The notes beneath the pieces were generated by a model. That model did not search any database. It was not told the origin of the DNA and was given only the letters and a program-made list of their open reading frames with translations. From the NCBI GenBank assembly GCA_964403885.1, contig CAYOHY010000007.1, positions 8,404 to 72,403 on the forward strand: a DNA stretch of 64,000 nucleotides. Direction: 5' to 3'. This DNA comes from CAYOHY01 sp964403885 (GTDB taxonomy: Bacteria > Actinomycetota > Coriobacteriia > Anaerosomatales > PHET01). Shown piece by piece: positions 58,206 through 64,000 of this stretch. The position numbers and the translations under genes were made by a program. The first letter of the stretch is position 1. Every line of letters starts with the position of its first letter.

Positions 58206-58652
58206 ATGGAAGAGAACGGTACCCACATCCCCGTCACCTTCGAGCACTGCGACCACGTCGAGGGCCCCTTCTATCATGGAACCAAGGCCGACCTGACCAC
58301 AGGCGACCTGCTCATCCCGGGCCACGGCTCCAACTTCGAGGCGGGCCGTGTCTCGAACAACATCTACTTCTCGGCGACCTTGGATGCCGCCATCTGGGGA
58401 GCGGAGCTCGCCAAGGGCGAAGGTGCCGGCCGAATCTATGTGATCGAACCCACCGGTCCGTTCGAGGACGACCCCAACCTGACCAACAAGCGCTTTCCGG
58501 GCAACCCCACCCGGTCCTATCGGACCAAAGACCCCCTGCGCATCGTGGGAGAGGTCGAGCACTGGGAAGGTCATCCCCCGGAGGTCCTCCAGGCGATGCT
58601 CGATCATCTGGAGCAGCTGCGCCTGCAAGGCCTCGCGACCATCGAGGACTGA
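58206..58652 (+). CDS. arr: Arr-type rifampin ADP-ribosyltransferase
   Basis: 148 residues, normal Arr length. The family signature is complete: GPFYHGTKADLTTGDLL (catalytic His), NNIYFSATLDAA (Tyr), VIEPTGPFEDDPNLTNKRF (Asp) and PGNPTRSYRTKDPLRIVGE. Arr uses NAD+ to ADP-ribosylate and inactivate rifamycins. GGGAGG lies five bases before the ATG. No mobile-element sequence is seen around it, so it is probably an intrinsic gene; whether it gives resistance is inference. Confidence 0.92.
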   Translation: MEENGTHIPVTFEHCDHVEGPFYHGTKADLTTGDLLIPGHGSNFEAGRVSNNIYFSATLDAAIWGAELAKGEGAGRIYVIEPTGPFEDDPNLTNKRFPGNPTRSYRTKDPLRIVGEVEHWEGHPPEVLQAMLDHLEQLRLQGLATIED

Positions 58653-58678
58653 TCGCCCGGAGCTCCCTCGTGTCCGCC

Positions 58679-58951
58679 TCAGGCCCCGCCGAATCTGCGC
58701 GCGGCGCGCTCGCGGGCCTTCGCGATCTCAGCCGCGCGGTCTCTAGGGGGTGCGGCGGTCACGAGCGACTCGATGAGCCGCGCCGAGGCCTCGGCGACCT
58801 CTGCGACCGCCCGGTCGAAGGCTGCCTCGTTCGCCGCCGAGGGCTTCGCGTAGCCGCTGATCTTGCGGACGTACTGCAGTGCCGCGGCCCGGATCTCCTC
58901 CTCGGTGGCGGCCGGCTCGAAGTTGAACAACACGTGGATGTTTCTGCACAT
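58679..58951 (-). CDS. DUF2277 protein
   Basis: 90 residues with the family start MCRNIHVLFNFEPAATEEEIR and YVRKISGYAKPSAANEAAF. The function is unknown. AGGTAGGCGG lies before the ATG. It is convergent with arr. Confidence 0.9.
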   Translation of the reverse strand: MCRNIHVLFNFEPAATEEEIRAAALQYVRKISGYAKPSAANEAAFDRAVAEVAEASARLIESLVTAAPPRDRAAEIAKARERAARRFGGA

Positions 58952-59056
58952 GCGACCGCCTACCTTCGCGTGGCGTGCCACCGGTCCCCCGACCGGCCCT
59001 TGAGGGCACTATACAATGTGGTCCTGACATCGATTCCTGTCCCTGAGTGAGGCCCC

Positions 59057-59770
59057 ATGTCGCTGAACCTGGACTCGGTCATGCGTGAGCTCGAGGCACT
59101 GGGCACCGCGCACACGAGGAAGAACTACCTGGCCAGAGGCGTCAGGGAGCCGCTGTTCGGCGTGCCGACCGGCGCCATGAAGCCGCTCAAGAAGCAGATC
59201 GGCCTGAACCAGGCGATGGCCGAGGAGCTGTGGAGCACCGGCAACTACGACGCGAGGTATCTCGCAGGCATGGTCGCCGACCCACAGGTGATGACCGAGG
59301 CCGACTTCGACCGCTGGATGGACGACGCGGACTACGAGATGCTTTCGGACTTCGTGGTCGCCGTGACCCTGGCCGAGTCCGACCTGGCCCAAGCCGTTGC
59401 AACCCGATGGATCCGCGGCGACGACGAGAACCGGGCCGCCGCCGGCTGGGCGTGCTACGAATGGCTGTTGGGATGGCGGCCCGACACCTACTTCGACGCT
59501 GGCGACATCAAAGCGCTGCTGCACCTCGCCGCCGAGACGATCCACGATGCCCCGCCGCGCCTCAAGCGCGTCATGAACCGCTTCATCGTGGCCGTGGGCG
59601 TGTCGTATCTGCCGCTTCACGACGACGCACTGCAGACCGCCGAGCAGATCGGGGTGGTCGAGGTCGCCACCCCCGACGGTGTCACCCGTCTCAAGAGCGC
59701 TGCGGACCAGATCCGCGCAGCCGCCGACAAGGGCCGCGTGGGCTTCAAGCGCCGCGCCGTTCGCTGCTGA
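59057..59770 (+). CDS. DNA alkylation repair protein (AlkD-like HEAT repeat)
   Basis: 237 residues made of helical HEAT-like repeats. It has VREPLFGVPTGAMKPLKK near the N-terminus, as in AlkD/AlkC-like proteins, then SDFVVAVTLAESDLAQA, AGWACYEWLLG and VGFKRRAVRC at the end. Proteins of this kind remove alkylated bases from DNA; not all members are active. Catalytic residues could not be confirmed. Confidence 0.75.
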   Translation: MSLNLDSVMRELEALGTAHTRKNYLARGVREPLFGVPTGAMKPLKKQIGLNQAMAEELWSTGNYDARYLAGMVADPQVMTEADFDRWMDDADYEMLSDFVVAVTLAESDLAQAVATRWIRGDDENRAAAGWACYEWLLGWRPDTYFDAGDIKALLHLAAETIHDAPPRLKRVMNRFIVAVGVSYLPLHDDALQTAEQIGVVEVATPDGVTRLKSAADQIRAAADKGRVGFKRRAVRC

Positions 59771-59798
59771 CCCAGCTCACACCCTTGGCTGACCCGCG

Positions 59799-60185
59799 CT
59801 AGCGGCGCACCAATCGGGCGATCCACGCGACAAACAGTACCGCCAGCGCAACCCAGATCACGACGATGACGGCAGCCGCACCGCGGCTCACGGGCTTTCC
59901 GTCGGCGAACGCATCTCGCGCTGCCGCTCGGCACTCCGTCATGACCGAGGCCGGAGTCAGCTTGACCGCGAGCGCGATGCCCGCGGGCAGCAAGATCAGG
60001 TCGTCAAGGTATCCGAGGAACGGGATGAAGTCAGGGATGAGGTCGATCGGGCTGAACGCGTATGCCACCACGGCCACCAAGATGACCTTGGCGTACCACG
60101 GCGTGGCGGGATGCTTCGCGGCGAGATAGAGCGCGAAGGTCTCGTGTTTGAGCGCCCGCGCACGTCGCTTGAGCTCCTCAAGCAC
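59799..60185 (-). CDS. YkvA-like DUF1232 membrane protein
   Basis: 128 residues. The DUF1232 core has PWYAKVILVAVVAYAFSPIDLIPDFIPFLGYLDDLIL in parts, followed by a C-terminal hydrophobic helix. The function is unknown. GTG at 60185 is chosen (AGGGG upstream); the frame is open to 60239. Confidence 0.85.
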   Translation of the reverse strand: MLEELKRRARALKHETFALYLAAKHPATPWYAKVILVAVVAYAFSPIDLIPDFIPFLGYLDDLILLPAGIALAVKLTPASVMTECRAAARDAFADGKPVSRGAAAVIVVIWVALAVLFVAWIARLVRR

Positions 60186-60241
60186 CGGCGGTCGCCCCTC
60201 GCGGTCGTGATCCCGTGCTTCCGTCTTCGCGAAGCACACCC

Positions 60242-61042
60242 TCAGCCGCCCAAGCGCAGTGAACCGTCATCCACGACCCGCATACGTCGGTGAGGCGGCA
60301 GCACGAGCGTCGTGTACTGGGCCGGGGCGTATCCCGAAGGGCGGAGCGGCGAGAACAGCCGTCGCAAGACATCGATCCCGCTGCGCCTGCCGCTTCTGAG
60401 GCTCGCGAGCCACACGACGCCCGCCGGGCCCGCGAGATGCCCCGCCGAGCCGGACTTCACGCGCTCGCTCGCACACGCGGCGACCACGTCGTCCAGGCCG
60501 GCGACCACCGCCGCACCCGCGACGCGCGCCCACTGCCTGTCTGAGAGTGAGGCGTCGTGCAAGGCATCGACGAGTGCGTGCCGATGCCCGTCGACAGACC
60601 GCCGGTCGAGCTGCAGTCTCCCCCCGCGTCGAAGACGGCGTGCTTCGGCGTCGACGAGCACGCGCCACGTCCTGAGCCGCGTCCAGTACTCCAGGGGGTG
60701 TGCGCGACGGAAGTCCGAGATCGTGGAGATGTCGGTCCTCGGCGAGTCTGCGATGTCGTCGAACAGCATTGCGAGAAGGTGCCGGTCGAAGCTGGACAGG
60801 CCTTCCACGTGACCGCGCTCCACGTAGGGACCGGTGCTGCGGGCGCGCTTGGGAGTCGCGACGCCGGCCACGAGCTCCAGCGACAACGAGCCGTCCTCAC
60901 CGCCCACGCACAGCGCACCCACCTCGATCGCACGCATGATCGTGGCGGTAGCTCCCCACCCGCCGACACCGCGCCAGCGTGCCACCGAGTCAAGAAGCGC
61001 CGGATGTGCGGCGGTCAGTGCTTGAAGCTCGTCCGATACCAC
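60242..61042 (-). CDS. Unknown protein resembling the C-terminal part of DUF2207 proteins
   Basis: About 266 residues. A resemblance by eye is to the cytoplasmic tail of DUF2207 membrane proteins (TATIMRAIEVGALCV, SSFDRHLLAMLFDDI, STISDFRRAHPLEYWTRLRTW), but the membrane part is missing. No function can be given. GTG at 61042 has a GGAGAGGGAG stretch nine bases upstream. It is probably a free-standing or truncated copy. Confidence 0.45.
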   Translation of the reverse strand: MVSDELQALTAAHPALLDSVARWRGVGGWGATATIMRAIEVGALCVGGEDGSLSLELVAGVATPKRARSTGPYVERGHVEGLSSFDRHLLAMLFDDIADSPRTDISTISDFRRAHPLEYWTRLRTWRVLVDAEARRLRRGGRLQLDRRSVDGHRHALVDALHDASLSDRQWARVAGAAVVAGLDDVVAACASERVKSGSAGHLAGPAGVVWLASLRSGRRSGIDVLRRLFSPLRPSGYAPAQYTTLVLPPHRRMRVVDDGSLRLGG

Positions 61043-61104
61043 GATCGCGCTCTCCCTCTCCTTTGTCTTGCGGCCCGCGAAGACGTAGTGCCCGTTGCCG
61101 CGAA

Positions 61105-61875
61105 TCAGCGGTAGGCGATCACGAACGTGCGCTTGAACGGAAACAACACCCGGCCGTCTTGCTGCGGCACGTAGGTCTCGCGAACCATCTCGTTCAGGCG
61201 TGCAAGGAACAACTGCGTCTCCGCGTCCGACTCGAGCACCGCAAGAAACGGCCGAAGGCCGGTGCTCGCGATCCAGTCCACGATCGCCGGCGCCGAGTCC
61301 ATGACGTGGTGATACTCCGTCTCCCAGATGTCCACCGCCCGAGCATGAGGACTGAGGCAATCGTAGTACACGCTTGGCGACTCCATGGTCAGCTCGCCCA
61401 GCGGGCCGTCCATTCGAGGCGTCCACGGCCCGTCCAGGGCGATCGCGTGGATGAGGCCGCGAACCGCTGCGAAACTCGCGCTGGGGATCTGAAAGCCCAA
61501 CGCGCCCTCCGGCGCCACCGACTCGAACAGGCGCTCGACGAGCGCGGGGTGATCGGGAAGCCACTGGAGCGCGGCGTTGGAGAACACGACATCGAACGGG
61601 GCCTCGGGCATCCACTCTTCGATCGCCGAGACGACCCACTCCTCATGCGGCTCCTCGTCCCGAGCGGCATCGATCATCTGTGCAGAGCTGTCCAGGCCGA
61701 TGATGTGAGCATCCGGCCAGCGTTCCCGCAGCACACGCGTGCTGTTTCCCGGCCCACAACCAAGATCGATGACAGACTCAGGGCGCTCTACCGCGATGCG
61801 CGACGCCAGATCGACCGACGGCCTCGTCCGCTCATCGGCGAAACGCAGGTACTCTCCAGGGCTCCACGCTCCCAC
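61105..61875 (-). CDS. tam: Trans-aconitate 2-methyltransferase-like SAM enzyme
   Basis: 256 residues. It starts AWSPGEYLRFADERTRPSVDL as in Tam, with motif I VIDLGCGPGNSTRVLRERWP and FDVVFSNAALQWLPDH. It would methylate trans-aconitate or a similar acid with SAM. GTG at 61875 has GGGAG five bases upstream. Confidence 0.9.
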   Translation of the reverse strand: MGAWSPGEYLRFADERTRPSVDLASRIAVERPESVIDLGCGPGNSTRVLRERWPDAHIIGLDSSAQMIDAARDEEPHEEWVVSAIEEWMPEAPFDVVFSNAALQWLPDHPALVERLFESVAPEGALGFQIPSASFAAVRGLIHAIALDGPWTPRMDGPLGELTMESPSVYYDCLSPHARAVDIWETEYHHVMDSAPAIVDWIASTGLRPFLAVLESDAETQLFLARLNEMVRETYVPQQDGRVLFPFKRTFVIAYR

Positions 61876-61900
61876 GGTTGCTCCCTCTCCACGATTCACG

Positions 61901-62266
61901 CTACCCCGGGACCGCCGGGACCTCGATGCGCAGCGCGGGTTCGTCGTTGATCAGATTGATGCTCAGTGAGCCGTCGACCCGCTCGCTGGAGCCATCGGAG
62001 GCTGTCCCCGATACAGCGCCGATCGCCTCCTCCATCGCGGTTCGGCTGACCGCGTCCACAGAGACTGCGGCATCGGCGAGCGCTGCGGGGAGTGAACTCA
62101 GGGCCTCAGGGGCGATCTCGAAGGTGAGGCACAGTATGGCGTTTGAGAACATGTGGAAGTCAAGGATGCTCGCGCCCACGCCGATGAGGGCATCCCGCGA
62201 CCGAGACACCACCTCGACGTGGGTCCCTCTACTGAAGCCCGTGAGGCGCAAGGGCTGCGCGGTCAT
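61901..62266 (-). CDS. Small hypothetical protein
   Basis: 121 residues, no domain recognised, soluble. It overlaps the end of the upstream membrane-protein gene by 38 bases and is the last of four tightly packed unknown genes. GAGGTGG lies before the ATG. Confidence 0.5.
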   Translation of the reverse strand: MTAQPLRLTGFSRGTHVEVVSRSRDALIGVGASILDFHMFSNAILCLTFEIAPEALSSLPAALADAAVSVDAVSRTAMEEAIGAVSGTASDGSSERVDGSLSINLINDEPALRIEVPAVPG

Positions 62267-62720
62267 CGTTCACCACCTCGTGGTCGGCGATCGCACGACG
62301 AGACGCGAACCATGCAACCACGACCGGCGCCAGAACCGTGAAGGTCACGGCCGCCATGCTCGCGGCAAACGCCCATACCGCGCTCGTATACGCCTCGGGC
62401 ACAAGCTTCAGGTTGGGATCCGGCGGCACGACGCCATTGAGCGCGGCCACCATGACCCCTACGGGCACCGAACCCATCAGCGCGGTGAGCCACAGCGCGC
62501 GCGGTGCGCCACGTCGGCAGGCGAACAGGGTCGCCACCCATGCGACGACGCACAACGCCGCGGCGGGGATGACCGCCGAGGCAAGGCGCGAAGAAGGCAC
62601 GAACATACTGGCGAAACTCACTACGCGACCAACGACCGGCCAACCCATGATGAAGACCAGAACCCAGACCCAGCCCGGTGCGTTGCCGCCGCTCTCGCGC
62701 ATACCTCCACCGCCTGTCAT
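62229..62720 (-). CDS. Four-helix hypothetical membrane protein
   Basis: 163 residues with four hydrophobic stretches (about 15-40, 48-68, 76-98 and 115-140). No domain recognised. Its ATG overlaps the stop of the upstream gene (ATGA), so the two are coupled. Confidence 0.6.
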   Translation of the reverse strand: MTGGGGMRESGGNAPGWVWVLVFIMGWPVVGRVVSFASMFVPSSRLASAVIPAAALCVVAWVATLFACRRGAPRALWLTALMGSVPVGVMVAALNGVVPPDPNLKLVPEAYTSAVWAFAASMAAVTFTVLAPVVVAWFASRRAIADHEVVNDDRAALAPHGLQ

Positions 62721-63622
62721 CGGTTACCTTCCAGTTTGTCACTCAGGTCGCGTACGGCGTTCTCAAGATCCTCAGATGTCCTGAGCGAGGTGCCGGTGGG
62801 GAAGCTCGTGGTGATGAAGTGCTGTGCGTACGGAAAGACCGCTGCCTCGAACGGCTGCGGATCCAGGATGCCGCGCCCAAAGGTGTTCGTGCACAGCGAG
62901 ATGTCCTCGAGTGGCAGCTTGAGCGCGTGGGCCATCTCACCCGGATCAAACACGAGACTGAACGGCTTGGTGGACTCCTGCAGCTCCCCGCCGTAGTCCA
63001 CGGACAGGTTGCCTTCAACCCAGAGGCGCTGGTCGAGCGCGACCGTCTCGGCGTTCTTCATGTCCGCTGTGAGCACGAGCCCGTTGCCCGACTCCTTGCC
63101 AGCCACGTCGACGATGACCTCGCCACGGTACGAGGTGGTCACCACCGAATGCTCGGTGCTGGGGAGGGTGAACCCGCGGCTGGGGTCGTAGCTGTGGGCA
63201 TTGCTCTCGTACTCCTCTATCACCCACGAGAGCATGCCGGTCTGCGGGTTCTCGGCGACGAGGTAGAACTCGACGCGGCTGCCCCAGAACACGTTGGTGT
63301 GGACGTTGAAGGCGCTGACGATGGCGCACAGCCTTTGCTCGGTTCCCGCGAACATCGCCGAGGGGCGCAACTCGTAGCCGGGCGGCAGGAGGCGCTGTGC
63401 CGCCTCGGGATCGGTGATCTCGAACGCAAGGAAGACGGCGTAGGGCTCGACGATGAAGCTCATGTACGGATCGGTGCGCGAGCCCCTGTCGATGATGGCC
63501 TTCTGCAGTCGCCGAGGCAGCATGCGCAGGATGCCGATGCCCTGGACCCGGGTCGCCACCGTCGCGGGCACAACCGCGCGCTCGGTCAGCTTGATGTAGC
63601 GCCTCAGCTCATCGGGTCGCAC
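62717..63622 (-). CDS. Hypothetical protein, faintly like acetoacetate decarboxylase-fold proteins
   Basis: 301 residues. AVFLAFEITDPEAAQRLLPPGYEL and FWGSRVEFYLVAENPQTGML recall acetoacetate decarboxylase-type proteins, but the catalytic Lys pair is not evident, so activity is doubtful. GTG start six bases after the upstream stop. Central gene of the unknown cluster. Confidence 0.5.
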   Translation of the reverse strand: MRPDELRRYIKLTERAVVPATVATRVQGIGILRMLPRRLQKAIIDRGSRTDPYMSFIVEPYAVFLAFEITDPEAAQRLLPPGYELRPSAMFAGTEQRLCAIVSAFNVHTNVFWGSRVEFYLVAENPQTGMLSWVIEEYESNAHSYDPSRGFTLPSTEHSVVTTSYRGEVIVDVAGKESGNGLVLTADMKNAETVALDQRLWVEGNLSVDYGGELQESTKPFSLVFDPGEMAHALKLPLEDISLCTNTFGRGILDPQPFEAAVFPYAQHFITTSFPTGTSLRTSEDLENAVRDLSDKLEGNR

Positions 63623-63628
63623 GCCTCA

Positions 63629-63910
63629 CTACCTCTCTGTCGCTTCGCGCCAGTACACGTCGGCGAACATCGCGGTCGTCGCGAAGGCCTCGCCGGGCGC
63701 ACCTGAATCATCAAGGTAGAACACCTGGTAGTGGCGTCCCCCGTCGTTTCCGGCCCAGCCCGGTGCGAGCGGCTGCCAACTCACCTGTACCTCGCTCCAG
63801 CCCCTGCTGCGCGCGACGGCCTCGATGCGGCGAACGTCTGCGAAGTGCATGGCGACCCTCCACGCGAGCAGCGCGAGAGGAATCAGTACCATCCATACAC
63901 CGGCCGTCAT
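63629..63910 (-). CDS. Hypothetical single-helix protein
   Basis: 93 residues. An N-terminal helix (MTAGVWMVLIPLALLAW) is followed by a soluble tail with SWQPLAPGWAGNDGGRHYQVFYLD. GGAGG lies seven bases before the ATG. It appears to start the unknown four-gene cluster. Confidence 0.55.
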   Translation of the reverse strand: MTAGVWMVLIPLALLAWRVAMHFADVRRIEAVARSRGWSEVQVSWQPLAPGWAGNDGGRHYQVFYLDDSGAPGEAFATTAMFADVYWREATER

Positions 63911-63936
63911 GAGCGTACCTCCGCTTCCGTCCGGGC

Positions 63937-64000
63937 CTACAGGGAATCCTTCTCGGCGGGTGCAGACATCATGTCCTTCAGCTTGACCTCGGGGTGGTGA
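63937..64000 (-). CDS. C-terminal end of an unidentified gene at the right edge
   Basis: The last 20 codons can be read on the minus strand, ending ...KLKDMMSAPAEKDSL before a TAG at 63937-63939. Too short to identify; it runs off the window. Confidence 0.4.
   Translation of the reverse strand, partial: HHPEVKLKDMMSAPAEKDSL

Overview
The window is GC-rich bacterial chromosome with dense, mostly minus-strand genes. It starts inside a nitroreductase gene and ends inside an unidentified one. The order uvrA / uvrC / rapZ / yvcK / whiA / gap / pgk / tpiA / gpmI / secG, a high-GC code with many GTG and TTG starts, and an actinobacterial-style RapZ P-loop (Arg in place of Lys) point to a deep-branching actinobacterium. 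A Coriobacteriia-like lineage is my best guess. A sigma-54 gene (rpoN), normally missing from the well-known Actinobacteria, supports a non-standard lineage. This placement is inference.

Layout. (1) 1-5462: a tightly coupled operon of a membrane-bound GAF/SpoIIE-type phosphatase, an anti-anti-sigma/anti-sigma fusion protein, a GT28-type glycolipid glycosyltransferase and a nitroreductase. (2) 5558-16300: a regulatory and redox/metal region. It holds ccdA, a cupredoxin, a copper-chaperone-like HMA protein, a zinc-ribbon protein, an NtrC-type regulator, its histidine kinase, rpoN, an EamA exporter, a CDF metal exporter, a CsoR-family repressor made of two fused copies, thioredoxin and a membrane-anchored ferrochelatase-like protein. 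(3) 16297-22479: a PHP phosphoesterase, an aminotransferase, a B12-type radical SAM protein, a radical-SAM-like protein without the iron-sulfur motif, and a second SpoIIE phosphatase. (4) 22626-28681: tRNA-Leu and a complete peptide ABC transporter. (5) 28994-46393: secG, lower glycolysis, whiA/yvcK/rapZ, a giant membrane protein, uvrC, a lipoprotein and uvrA. (6) 46581-56288: mixed housekeeping and small-domain genes. (7) 56563-64000: an accessory-looking end with an Arr-type rifampin ADP-ribosyltransferase, an AAC(3)-I-like acetyltransferase, an Imm5-like protein, an AlkD-like repair protein, a Tam-like methyltransferase and a cluster of unknown genes.

The most interesting reading is in region 2, where two control circuits seem to meet. 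First, three copies of a palindrome close to ATACCCC-NN-GGGGTAT lie exactly in the 17-base spacer between -35 and -10 elements. They sit in front of ccdA, in the csoR/cdf divergent gap and in front of thioredoxin. The repressor gene beside two of them encodes tandem CsoR domains. Both domains keep the Cys-x28-Cys pair but lack the histidine at its usual position, as in persulfide sensors rather than copper sensors. Second, three sequences with the -24/-12 spacing of sigma-54 promoters lie in front of rpoN, the zinc-ribbon gene and the HMA/cupredoxin genes, all next to the sigma-54 activator and its kinase. I infer a cell-envelope thiol/copper homeostasis module under two-layer control. All motifs were read by eye, without any database search.
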